DNA from: an uncultured Fidelibacterota bacterium
GTDB lineage: Bacteria > Fidelibacterota > Fidelibacteria > Fidelibacterales > Fidelibacteraceae
Assembly (NCBI GenBank): GCA_937862595.1
Contig: CALMFL010000256.1
Coordinates: forward strand, 1 to 18,122
DNA length: 18,122 nucleotides
Direction of reading: 5' to 3'
This document shows, in pieces, positions 7,334-16,078 of this stretch. Each line of letters opens with the position of its first letter. Position 1 is the first letter of the stretch. Both the position numbers and the translations under genes were made by a program. The notes under the pieces are model-generated. The model had not been told where the DNA came from. It worked only from the letters and a program-made list of their open reading frames with translations, and did not search any database.

Positions 7334-8008
7334 TCAAGGATCGAAAACGAATTGCCCAAAGCATGCGGGTTGATGAAAATTCAATTCATCAATCGGCTTC
7401 CATGCTCCCCAATGCGGGTGTGAGGTCTTATCTCCGCATTTATATAAATTGCCCTGCCAGACTGAGCCATTTATGTCATAAATTCGTGAAAAATAGGTGA
7501 AAAATTCAACAGGAATTTGAATAGCCAGCAACCATGTGACGGGAGTCACAATTTCGGGGTCTACGATCCGCGGCAAGGTGCTCTGAATTTTGATCATTTT
7601 TGCAATATCCGGGGGGATGCTTCGCATATCGCGGCGCTTTCCCGTTTCGTCCCGTTCCGGGTCAATGATATAGTTGACATGCAGGGTTCCCCCGCCGTTG
7701 ACCTCAATATTGTAATATCCCTCCGATCCGGGCGGTTGAATGAACCATTCGACACAGCTGTCTTCATGCACTTTCGCATTGTATTCCGTATGCCGGGACC
7801 GGACGTACCGGTCTTCAACCCGGAAAAGGACAAAAATATCACTCGGGTTATAACAGATCTTCACCTGTGTCCGCGGGCGGTGGCAGCTGCTTTTTGGGTG
7901 GAAATACGCCAGATCGGCGATTTCCGCTTCAGCCCATACGGGTGCGTCCCAATCCGGGACGTTTTGCTCTGCCTTTAAATTCTTATGTACATGATATTGA
8001 TACTTCAT
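7334..8008 (-). CDS. Carbohydrate-binding family 9-like (CBM9/DOMON-like) protein
   Basis: This 224-residue single-domain protein resembles the CBM9-like beta-sandwich proteins common in FCB bacteria. Visible family features are W20 and W25 near the start, VKICYNPSDIFVLFRVED (49-66), the strongly conserved DSCVEWFIQP (83-92), YYNIEVN (98-104), a WLLAIQIP strand (159-166), GNLYKCGDKTSHPHWGAW (186-203) and a terminal FHQPACFGQFVF (211-222). Such domains bind sugars or act as small-ligand modules. No signal peptide or lipobox is present, so it is predicted cytoplasmic, which is odd for a glycan-binding domain. The start is ATG 8008, preceded by GGGTGA. It lies 49 bp downstream of the M28/glutaminyl-cyclase-like gene and is probably cotranscribed. 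Ligand and role are unknown. Confidence 0.75.
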   Translation of the reverse strand: MKYQYHVHKNLKAEQNVPDWDAPVWAEAEIADLAYFHPKSSCHRPRTQVKICYNPSDIFVLFRVEDRYVRSRHTEYNAKVHEDSCVEWFIQPPGSEGYYNIEVNGGGTLHVNYIIDPERDETGKRRDMRSIPPDIAKMIKIQSTLPRIVDPEIVTPVTWLLAIQIPVEFFTYFSRIYDINGSVWQGNLYKCGDKTSHPHWGAWKPIDELNFHQPACFGQFVFDP

Positions 8009-8057
8009 AATTCACCCATGTATGAACATATCAAATAAAATAGTAAAATTCCACTGT

Positions 8058-8957
8058 TTATTGACGGGAAAGCCATAATAATAATGTTTCACCGACACAC
8101 TGAAGGCTCCGGGGCGAGCAAAAGGCGGGAAGGTCCTTTGTTGTGTGCCACAAATTCCTTCCCATATGGGTATAGGAAAAATCAATGATGTCGATCGTCG
8201 GGATCCCGGCAAGGGTGTTCAGGGGAACATGATCGTCATAGACCTCGGGACCCGTCTGTTTTTTAAATATATGCTGATACCCCAGTTCAGCGGCGATATT
8301 CCAGACAGACATAACAAGTTCCGGGGCATACAGCATGCTGTTCTTTTCGATCGGAAGCTCGAGGTCTTTATCCCCGATCATGTCGATCAAAATGCCTTTC
8401 TGAGGAACCGGCGCAAGGGGGTGAAGCGCATAGAATTCCGAACCCTGGCAAAAATACCTGCCGCTTCCCGCGATGCCCATATCTTCGGCATCCCAGAACA
8501 CGATGTCGAGTCCGGCTTTCATGTCGAGGGCCTGTATCTTGTCAAGCAGTTCCAGCAGCACGGCCGTTCCGCTCGCACCGTCGTTCGCCCCGGGGACGGG
8601 CATAAAAGGCTTCGCAAAGTCCATATCGGAGACCGGACGGGTGTCCCAGTGCGTACTGAGCATAACGCGATCGCTCTCGCCGGGTCTGAAACGCGCGATA
8701 ATGTTGCGGGCATCCACCCACTTTTTCGCAAAGGGGTTGTAGGCGCTGAACGACTGGACGATCACCGTATCGGCAAAGGCGCCGCATCGTTCAATGATCC
8801 AGTCGGCGCACGCCTTATGGTCATCGGTGCCGGGGATGCGGTAGCCGAAAGTTACCTGTTTTTCCAGAAACTGGAACGCCCGCTGCGCGTCGAACTGCCG
8901 TTCGCCCGAGAACAGGGCACTGATCGAAAGCAACCATGTTATCATGCGTTTTATCAT
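8058..8957 (-). CDS. M28-family metalloenzyme, glutaminyl-peptide cyclotransferase-like
   Basis: This 299-residue zinc enzyme has the M28 aminopeptidase fold and looks closest to the glutaminyl cyclase branch, which converts N-terminal Gln of exported proteins to pyroglutamate. Likely metal or catalytic residues are H103 in STHWDTRP, D126 in GANDGASG, E158 and D159 in FWDAEDMG, D192 in IDMIGD and H243 in DDHVPL. W270-H271-T272 matches the WHT motif near the C-terminus of glutaminyl cyclases. A short hydrophobic N-terminus (about 1-18) suggests export without a lipobox; M5 is an alternative start. Its ATG overlaps the sprA TGA in a 4-bp ATGA (8954-8957). Pairing with a T9SS channel supports a periplasmic processing role, since P. 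gingivalis exported proteins widely carry N-terminal pyroglutamate. An aminopeptidase activity cannot be excluded. Confidence 0.82.
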   Translation of the reverse strand: MIKRMITWLLSISALFSGERQFDAQRAFQFLEKQVTFGYRIPGTDDHKACADWIIERCGAFADTVIVQSFSAYNPFAKKWVDARNIIARFRPGESDRVMLSTHWDTRPVSDMDFAKPFMPVPGANDGASGTAVLLELLDKIQALDMKAGLDIVFWDAEDMGIAGSGRYFCQGSEFYALHPLAPVPQKGILIDMIGDKDLELPIEKNSMLYAPELVMSVWNIAAELGYQHIFKKQTGPEVYDDHVPLNTLAGIPTIDIIDFSYTHMGRNLWHTTKDLPAFCSPRSLQCVGETLLLWLSRQ

Positions 8958-11900
8958 CCGCTTATCCTGATCGTGACGGTTACGCCGAAATCCTTATAAT
9001 CATCGCTCTTGTTCTCGCCGTCAAGTTCCTGGGTCCTGTCAATGCGCTGGCCGTATTTAAAGAAAAACCGTCCGTCGATGTTCTTGCTGAAGCGATAGGT
9101 GACCTGCGGTTCAATCTCCCAGTTGACTCGGAAGTTCTTGGGGTCCCCGAAGCTCAAGCTGCCGCTTGATTTGACCACCTTCTTGTCCAGTCCGTATTTC
9201 CCCTGAAGCGAAAAGGTGATCTCGTTCTTCATGTTGATCACATCGATCTTTTTCAGGAAGGGCACGGGAATGCTCAGTCCTTTATTATAGGAATAGGACA
9301 GATTAAAGGTCATATTGTCCTGATAGGTCGTGGTAACGCTCGCATTCTGGTAGTCGCGGGTCACGTCGCCCTGGTTGTCGATCTTGATCGTTTTGTTGTA
9401 GCCGATATCGGTCCGGAGGTTCCCGGCAAAACTGAAGCCCGCCTTGATCAGCGGACTGAAATTCAGGCTGTAGGTTGACGATTCTTCGCCGATGTAATAT
9501 TGCCCGCTGTCCTTGTTGAATTTATACCGGACGCTTTCGGTGCTTGACATTTGATGCTGCAGGCTGATGCTCTTGATAAAATCCAGCTTTCCGTTCAGCC
9601 ATTTGTACTGGCTGGGAGTGATCCTCCAGGAAAGCGTGTAATTGGGGAAAACGAAGCCTTCTTTTCCCGTTTCCCCGAGGGGTAAATAGTTCCGGGTGAT
9701 CGAGGAATCGTAGGGCATCAGCTCCAGCGTGTCCTCATGGGCAATGATATGGATAATCTCGTCGTAATAGTCGCCGGAAGTTGTCTTGAACTGGTATTTC
9801 CGTCCCGTGCTCATGCTTTCTTTATAGTCCAGCTGCAGCGACAGGGAACGTGTAAATTTTAGTCCGCTTGACACCGAGAAAGAGCGGGACAGCTGATTTG
9901 TCAGGGGCTGGCTGATCGAACCCTGAAAATAATTCGTCGGCAAATATTCATAGCCGCCGAAACCGTAGCGGTATTTATAGGTGACGTCCTTATATATTTT
10001 GCTCGAATCGCTGCCCGTAATACCCGCATTGGACCGGGCAAAATTTTCCGAAAAATTCAGGCGGATGGCGTCGACCCTGTCAAGCAGTTCCGAAACAGTG
10101 ATGCCTTTCCGTTTCGCTTTATCACTTCCGGGGACATTCCCCTGAGCTTGTCCGTATGCGGGCGTCTGTTTCGCGTCAGGCTTCTTTGCCGCAAGCGGAT
10201 CTTCTTCATCTCCCCGTGGCACCGTTTTCCTGGGCGGCGCCGTCACTTTCTGTGCGGGCGCCTGCTTTTTTTCGCTCGCTTTACGGCGCGCCAGGTCTTT
10301 GAATTTTTTATCGTAGGTGTCCCATATCTGACTCAGGGTCAGCGTTATCGTTGCGGAATATTTACGGGAAACCGAGACGTTCGCATAATCCCAGTTGTTT
10401 TGCGTGTTGTAGTTGTACCCCGTTCCATAGGTAAAGCGAGGCTTGAACCACACGCTGAAATTCGGGTTATAGTTCACGCTCAGGTTCTCGGTGATGCGGG
10501 ATATGTTCCCGACATTAATGCCGTTCATCAGGCTGTCGTAGCTAAGGTCCGTGAATATTCTCCAGGTGTCGTAGCGGTAGTCCTGCAGGTCGCTGATGAT
10601 GGAGCGTTTATAGCTGATCTTAACGGACTCAAAGGGGTCATAGCTGAAACCCATGTTCTTTGACATGTTGAAGGCATAGGATGTGATTGTATCCTGCGTG
10701 CTGCGGGTGATCTTTTCGTCGTCTTTTTCCGAGAGGTTCATGTCCCAGCTGAATGTCGAGGGCTTCCAGTAAAATTTCTTCTCTTTCGTCTTGTCATCCA
10801 GGAAGGGGATCCAGGAAAGATAAGAGATACCCTCGTCCCGCTTGAAGGTCAGGGAATAGGAAATTCTTCCGTTTACGGTGGTGTTGACCTTGTTCAGGAT
10901 CTCGAGGCTGCTTGTTGAGATCTGAGACGCATTGAAGGTCGCCTGTACAGGGTTCACAAGCACTCGGGTCAGCAGGGGGTCGGCCGGCTCCGCGGTGCGT
11001 TTGAACGACGTGCTGATCGAGCGCTTTCCGGTAATTGTTCTTAAGCTGTCTGCCGGATCCTTGCCCACCAGAACGTCGGAACCCGGATAATATTTGGGAA
11101 TGACATTGCTGCCGGATTGCGACATGGTAACCGGAAGGGTGATCTTCCATTTCTCGGGAAGCAGTTTATTGGCATGAACGGTCATGTTAAGATTGTACGA
11201 TTCGCTCGTGGCGGAGCTGGTGGAGATCTGCTGGTTGACCTGCCTGAAATCGGCGTCGGTTCTGTTGGCGTTTGCGTTAAACGTAAACAGGCCTCCCAGG
11301 CTCATATCGAATACGCCGCGCATGGCCATGCCGGGATCGTTGTTACTCTCAACAACGCGCATTTCGTTGACCCAAATTTCTCCGGAATAATCGCTGAACT
11401 CCTCAATATTGATCACGCCCAGCTGCATCCTTTCTATCCGGGAAAGCGAAGGATCGCCGACCACACGGAAGATCTTGCCGGTATAGTCTCCCGTTACGGG
11501 ATCGAGCGGCCGATACTCCCGAATATTTCCGTTGTCATAGGAAAAATACTCGACCCCGTCAAAGTCGACCCGGTTCTTCAGTTGCGTGATCTCGTCAAAA
11601 ACGATCTCCAAACTGTTCCTTTCCCATCCGGGGAACACGTCGGTGACCGCTTCATAGTACTCGTCCATATTCCCTCTTCCGATACGCAGGAAAAGATTGA
11701 TGGACGAGGTGACTTCGGAGTCGAATTCATAGCCGTGAATGAACATCTTCAATTTTTTATACATAAGAAGCGTCTCGCTGCTGAGCATGATCTTCTCGGC
11801 CAGGGCGGTTTCCCCCGGACGCAAGCCGGTCAGGTTCAGGACAAGCGACTGTTCTTTTTCCCTGATCGTCGTCCCGTTGAGCGGATTGATCTGTTCCCGC

Positions 11901-14900
11901 CCGCTGATGCCCGGCGGCGAGATGTAATCGGCGTCTTCGTCCGAGTTTTTCACCGTGATGAAAAATCTGTCGTCATCCACGCTGTAAAACTGATCGTCCC
12001 GTCCGGCAAGCCCCAGTTCCTGCCATTCATTTCCCACGATCGATACGGAAGCGAACTGGACCGTATCCTGATCTTCGACCCCGAACATGCTCAGGCGCAT
12101 CATGCGGATCGACATGAAACTTGGCAGTCCGACACTGTCGATCATGGCGTTCAGGGGGATACGGTACTGTTTCCAGCCGGTTTCCTTGTTCGTGTTTTCA
12201 TAATAGGTCCGTGATGCAAGCCATTCGTCACTGCTCAGGTCAAGGGAATAAGAGAAATAATTGTTCGCCTGGTCCAGCTTTCCGTCCCGGTCAATATCCT
12301 CGGTTTCAGGATAGGGCTGTATCCCGTCCACACCTGCATTCCCTTCGGTTCCGTTGCAGAAGCGGACCTCTCCGTCCTTATACCCTTCTTTATCGAAGTT
12401 GTCGATCGCCGGATCCCATCCGAGAGCTTCCTCCTGTTCGTCGGTCAGGCCGTTGATACCGGTATCTTCGTTATATCCCGTTGAGATCTCAAGATTCCCA
12501 TTGTCGTTGATATCCTCATAATTCTTTATGCCATCGCCGAATTCCGTTTCGGGGAACGCGGGGTTATAACCCGAATTATACCAGTCTTCGGTAATTTCCC
12601 CGATGTCGATCTGAAGCTGTCCCTTGTCTCCGCGAACCCACAATTCAATGTACTTGCTGTTGCTCTGGTCGTAGACGTAGACCGGCTGCATGATCCCGCC
12701 CCAGACCTGCCGCACATCGCTTTGCGTTTCCAGGCCGGTGATGCCGTTGACCTCGGGGTCAAGGACCATGGTAAGCACATTGGTATACTGGTTCGTTTCC
12801 GTGGTTTCCTTCTGCGGCCAGATGTACTTTGTGTAGATCCCGAATATTTTGGCTCCATTGTTGTCGACATAGAAGGGGTTGTACCAGAACAGGAACCCGC
12901 GTTCCTGGAAGCTGTTGCTGAACAGCAGGTTCTCCGGCTTGCTGGCCGCCGTCCACTTCTGGAAACTGATGTTCACCGGGGTTTCCTTGCTCGCCGATTC
13001 GAAATCGTCCAGTTTGGCAACGCCGCCAAAATCACCGCTCTCTTCATTCTCGATGGTATTCGGGTTGGGGAGGATCTGGGCAATTTCCCCGCTGAGGCTT
13101 ACTTTGCTGGGCTGTTTGACATATACGAAAGGAAGGGCGTTCATCGCACGGTCAAGCCAGTTCAGGTTATATTTGAATTCCCCGTTGATGTCCCAGATCA
13201 GGTTCTGGAACGGCTCATCCCCGATATTAACGTTTTTATCGTCGATCACGCTTCGGTTATAATACATGGCGGTCGCGCCGATGAACGCGTTATCGTTGAT
13301 CCTGTATTCGGCCCTCACACCTGCCATGAGTTTTTGTTCGCCGAGTCCGCCAAAAAGCTGTTCCGTTTCATAATTGATCTCGATCTTGGCTTTCGTCGCG
13401 AGCGCTTCGGCGCTTTTCAGGGTAATGATCCCCGAAAAATAATCGATGTCGTAATCGACGCCTCTGGTCATTTTTTTGCCGTTGATCAGGATCTCTTCGC
13501 TTCCCTCGATAATGAACATTTCTCCCAGCTCGATCGTGGAGCTCTGGTTCGAATAGGTGGCCTCGATATAATATTTTCTTGCCAATCGCGCCGGGTCATT
13601 ATACGAACTGGTATAAATTTCTTCCGCGGACGGCAGTTCTGCATCGCCCGGTAATTTTAAGTTGTCGTTGTAAATACCCGCGGTCGTATTGTTTTCCGGC
13701 GGAGCCTGGAAAGGAAGCACATACGGCATCCACAGTTCTCCGCGCTCCAGGTCCACGACCAGCCGTTCGGGCGTCACGTCGACCTTCCCGTCATTTCCCG
13801 GGATCCCGTTCTGATCATAATTGTCCAGTCCAAAAAATCGGAGGTAGGGAGTGCCGCTCACAAATTCAGCCGGCTGATTGGAGCCGTTGTAATAGATCTT
13901 CAGGTCAAATCCTTCTTTTTCGATATTTCTGGCCTTCAGATCGTAGACATTCTTCATTTCAAGGTCCCAGGTCTTGTAGGTCGGCTTGGGGTTTTCCGCT
14001 TTGATGATCTTCAGGTATTTTCCGTTTGCCAGATCTCCGTATTTTTTCCCGTTACTGGTCTTATAGGCGACCGCAAGAATATTGTCGTCGCTCAATCCCA
14101 TGCTCAGGCGGATAAATCCCTGGTTGGGATTGATCTCATATTCGCCGTACTGGCCCGAACCGGGTTTGTTGAGTTTTCTGAAATAAATGGAGTCCGCCAC
14201 GTCTTCCTCCGGCCGCTCGCTGAGGATGCGGGAGGTTCCGTCGGGAGCCAGGTCGACAAAGGCGACCGCCTTGATCTTGGTGTCTTCGCGTTCATTACAG
14301 CTGATATATACGTCATAATCTTCAATAATATCCGAATAGGTGAAGGTGCCGCTCTGAAGATCATAGGGATATATTTCCGAACGGAACAGGTCGTCAAGGA
14401 AAAAATAAACGTTCCGTTTGTACTCGTAATCAAAAATTTTGACGGTGGAACCTCCGTTATCGTCCGAACTTCCGCCCCAGGCTTTTTTCTTGCTGTCCTT
14501 CTTCTCGTACGATGCGATCGCGGTAATATCGACCGGTCCGAGTTTCATGATGGCCTTGCCGCCGAAAAGTCCGCCGGAAGAGGCGGATCCGGTCACGAAC
14601 TGGGTTCCCGGAAGGGCAAGTCCGATATTCCCGAAATTTGCCCGTTGTACGATCTCGTCTTCTTTTCCGCGGTATTCGATCTTTATGGCGTTCTCGAAAT
14701 CGAAATCGCGCTCGCTGTCCTCATCGATCGAAATGGTGATCCGGTCGCCGATCGTTCCTTCAATGGTAAATTGCTGGGTCTGGTCCATGAGAAAGTTCTT
14801 CTGCTCATTTTCCATATTGCCCGTTGCCATAATGGAATTGTTCTGCTGATTGTATTTTCCGGTAATCGAGATAAGACCGCGGATGCGGAGGGCAACGCGC

Positions 14901-15400
14901 TGTCCCGCTATGTCCGCGCCGATGATCTCCAGCGACTGACTCCCGGATTTTTGCTGCAGCGCCGGATCGATAAAATACAATGAATCGGTCAAAGCGACCT
15001 TTTCATACCACAGCCTGTCCAGATCATAGCGTGTTTTATATTTATAATATTCCGAGAAGGGAACATAGCGGGGCAGGTTCAGCGGATCGCCGCCGACCGT
15101 TTCATACAGAAGAATAACGTCGCCGTCGGAGTTCGTCCCTTCTTCGAGGCGGACCATGGAAAACAATCCCGGAAAATTGACGCTCAGCGGATTCGCGGTC
15201 ATATCGTATCCCCGGATAAAACCCCGGGGCGTTTCCGGGAACAAAGCCGTAAGTCCGGAAGGTTGATAGGTGTATGAAAATTTCGTGGAATACGCCGGGC
15301 TGGTCCCGGGAAAAAGGGATAACGCCATTATCATGACCAGACCAAGAACAGATCTCAGATTCCGATTCAACGCTTTAATACATGCCTCTTTTTCGTTCAA
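8954..15400 (-). CDS. sprA: T9SS outer-membrane translocon SprA
   Basis: SprA is the giant beta-barrel channel through which T9SS cargo crosses the outer membrane. This one has 2148 residues, somewhat shorter than the ~2400 of Flavobacterium. A signal peptide occupies about 12-37 (cut after SPA). Family landmarks are FENAIKIEYRGKEDEI (235-250) with LPGTQFVTG (263-271), GVDYDIDYFSGIITL (647-661), LDDFESA (797-803), a Ca-loop-rich insert (about 945-1045, with loops DINDNGNLE at 963-971 and DIDRDGKLD at 1035-1043), WVNEMRVVE (1343-1351), and a C-terminal half of alternating beta strands ending YKDFGVTVTIRISG. A Lys/Pro/Ala-rich linker interrupts the barrel half at about 1704-1766. The start is uncertain: TTG 15400 has no nearby ribosome site, and TTG 15370 is possible. 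It is 42 bp downstream of rdgB and overlaps the M28 gene. The usual Bacteroidota neighbours (ruvA, gcvH, as I recall) are absent. Confidence 0.95.
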   Translation of the reverse strand: MNEKEACIKALNRNLRSVLGLVMIMALSLFPGTSPAYSTKFSYTYQPSGLTALFPETPRGFIRGYDMTANPLSVNFPGLFSMVRLEEGTNSDGDVILLYETVGGDPLNLPRYVPFSEYYKYKTRYDLDRLWYEKVALTDSLYFIDPALQQKSGSQSLEIIGADIAGQRVALRIRGLISITGKYNQQNNSIMATGNMENEQKNFLMDQTQQFTIEGTIGDRITISIDEDSERDFDFENAIKIEYRGKEDEIVQRANFGNIGLALPGTQFVTGSASSGGLFGGKAIMKLGPVDITAIASYEKKDSKKKAWGGSSDDNGGSTVKIFDYEYKRNVYFFLDDLFRSEIYPYDLQSGTFTYSDIIEDYDVYISCNEREDTKIKAVAFVDLAPDGTSRILSERPEEDVADSIYFRKLNKPGSGQYGEYEINPNQGFIRLSMGLSDDNILAVAYKTSNGKKYGDLANGKYLKIIKAENPKPTYKTWDLEMKNVYDLKARNIEKEGFDLKIYYNGSNQPAEFVSGTPYLRFFGLDNYDQNGIPGNDGKVDVTPERLVVDLERGELWMPYVLPFQAPPENNTTAGIYNDNLKLPGDAELPSAEEIYTSSYNDPARLARKYYIEATYSNQSSTIELGEMFIIEGSEEILINGKKMTRGVDYDIDYFSGIITLKSAEALATKAKIEINYETEQLFGGLGEQKLMAGVRAEYRINDNAFIGATAMYYNRSVIDDKNVNIGDEPFQNLIWDINGEFKYNLNWLDRAMNALPFVYVKQPSKVSLSGEIAQILPNPNTIENEESGDFGGVAKLDDFESASKETPVNISFQKWTAASKPENLLFSNSFQERGFLFWYNPFYVDNNGAKIFGIYTKYIWPQKETTETNQYTNVLTMVLDPEVNGITGLETQSDVRQVWGGIMQPVYVYDQSNSKYIELWVRGDKGQLQIDIGEITEDWYNSGYNPAFPETEFGDGIKNYEDINDNGNLEISTGYNEDTGINGLTDEQEEALGWDPAIDNFDKEGYKDGEVRFCNGTEGNAGVDGIQPYPETEDIDRDGKLDQANNYFSYSLDLSSDEWLASRTYYENTNKETGWKQYRIPLNAMIDSVGLPSFMSIRMMRLSMFGVEDQDTVQFASVSIVGNEWQELGLAGRDDQFYSVDDDRFFITVKNSDEDADYISPPGISGREQINPLNGTTIREKEQSLVLNLTGLRPGETALAEKIMLSSETLLMYKKLKMFIHGYEFDSEVTSSINLFLRIGRGNMDEYYEAVTDVFPGWERNSLEIVFDEITQLKNRVDFDGVEYFSYDNGNIREYRPLDPVTGDYTGKIFRVVGDPSLSRIERMQLGVINIEEFSDYSGEIWVNEMRVVESNNDPGMAMRGVFDMSLGGLFTFNANANRTDADFRQVNQQISTSSATSESYNLNMTVHANKLLPEKWKITLPVTMSQSGSNVIPKYYPGSDVLVGKDPADSLRTITGKRSISTSFKRTAEPADPLLTRVLVNPVQATFNASQISTSSLEILNKVNTTVNGRISYSLTFKRDEGISYLSWIPFLDDKTKEKKFYWKPSTFSWDMNLSEKDDEKITRSTQDTITSYAFNMSKNMGFSYDPFESVKISYKRSIISDLQDYRYDTWRIFTDLSYDSLMNGINVGNISRITENLSVNYNPNFSVWFKPRFTYGTGYNYNTQNNWDYANVSVSRKYSATITLTLSQIWDTYDKKFKDLARRKASEKKQAPAQKVTAPPRKTVPRGDEEDPLAAKKPDAKQTPAYGQAQGNVPGSDKAKRKGITVSELLDRVDAIRLNFSENFARSNAGITGSDSSKIYKDVTYKYRYGFGGYEYLPTNYFQGSISQPLTNQLSRSFSVSSGLKFTRSLSLQLDYKESMSTGRKYQFKTTSGDYYDEIIHIIAHEDTLELMPYDSSITRNYLPLGETGKEGFVFPNYTLSWRITPSQYKWLNGKLDFIKSISLQHQMSSTESVRYKFNKDSGQYYIGEESSTYSLNFSPLIKAGFSFAGNLRTDIGYNKTIKIDNQGDVTRDYQNASVTTTYQDNMTFNLSYSYNKGLSIPVPFLKKIDVINMKNEITFSLQGKYGLDKKVVKSSGSLSFGDPKNFRVNWEIEPQVTYRFSKNIDGRFFFKYGQRIDRTQELDGENKSDDYKDFGVTVTIRISG

Positions 15401-15434
15401 ACATCAGTTCGTTAACAATATGGTCCGGGCATAT

Positions 15435-15441
15435 CCTCCTT
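15435..15441 (-). promoter_or_regulatory. Strong Shine-Dalgarno (AAGGAGG) in the rdgB-sprA junction
   Basis: AAGGAGG overlaps the rdgB stop codon region on the - strand. It is 2 nt from an ATG that opens only a 6-codon frame, and 34 nt from the TTG taken as the sprA start. It is the best ribosome site in the junction but fits no sprA start cleanly. Confidence 0.5.
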
Positions 15442-15442
15442 A

Positions 15443-16036
15443 TTATATGGCTTGCTTTTCCTTTAGTTCGCGCACAAAGGCGTCTATTGCCATGCCGCGA
15501 TGACTGATCTTATTCTTTTCGTGAATATCAAGTTCTGAAAACGTTTTTTTTAGCGGCGGATAATAAAAGACCGGATCGTATCCGAAACCGCCGTCACCCT
15601 TTTGCTCTGTCAAGATCACCCCGTCCACGGAAGCGCCGACATCCCAGGCTTCCGTATCATCCGCAAATGCGATGATTGTACGGAACCGTGCGGTGCGTTG
15701 TTCCGGCGGAAGTCCATTTAAGTCCTGCAGCAGCTTGATCACATTGTCCCGGTAGCTTGCGGATTCTCCCGCATAGCGGCTGGAATAAACGCCGGGAGCG
15801 CCGGCAAGGGCGTCGACCTCAAGTCCGGTATCGTCCGCAATGGCCGGAAGGCCGGTAAAACGATGTATTTCCCGGGCTTTTTTGTATGCATTCTCCTTCA
15901 GGGTGGCCCCGTCTTCGATCACCTCAGGCAAGTCGGGAAAATCATCCAGTGTCTTCAATCGGATCAGGCCGTTAAGCTTGCCGGTGAATTCCCGGATCTT
16001 ATCCCGGTTGTGTGTCGCTAAAATATATGTTTTCAT
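15443..16036 (-). CDS. rdgB: XTP/dITP diphosphatase (RdgB/HAM1 family)
   Basis: This cytoplasmic house-cleaning enzyme hydrolyses XTP, ITP and dITP to monophosphates and pyrophosphate, keeping deaminated purines out of DNA and RNA. Its 197 residues are the normal family length. All hallmarks are present: ATHNRDKIREF (7-17) for triphosphate binding, TLKENAYKKA (45-54), ADDTGLEVDAL (67-77) with the catalytic acidic pair, FGYDPVF (151-157) and the base-specificity KISHRG (176-181). The start is ATG 16036. Its Shine-Dalgarno is weak (GGAAA), and the ATG overlaps the stop of a possible 12-codon leader. The gene follows the secreted nuclease gene by 42 bp and precedes sprA by 42 bp, so cotranscription is likely. 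Confidence 0.97.
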   Translation of the reverse strand: MKTYILATHNRDKIREFTGKLNGLIRLKTLDDFPDLPEVIEDGATLKENAYKKAREIHRFTGLPAIADDTGLEVDALAGAPGVYSSRYAGESASYRDNVIKLLQDLNGLPPEQRTARFRTIIAFADDTEAWDVGASVDGVILTEQKGDGGFGYDPVFYYPPLKKTFSELDIHEKNKISHRGMAIDAFVRELKEKQAI

Positions 16037-16078
16037 GAGTTTTCCGCAATTGCCTCGAATTTAGTGAGCATGACGGCA

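Noticed and set aside
8145..8999. 284-codon open frame on the + strand spanning the sprA/M28 junction
   Set aside because: It is antisense to the M28-like gene, which retains all zinc ligands; a shadow frame.
11117..12214. 365-codon open frame on the + strand
   Set aside because: It is antisense to sprA within its continuous reading frame; no recognisable motifs and no ribosome site.
12722..13654. 310-codon open frame on the + strand
   Set aside because: It is antisense to conserved SprA segments and has no family resemblance.
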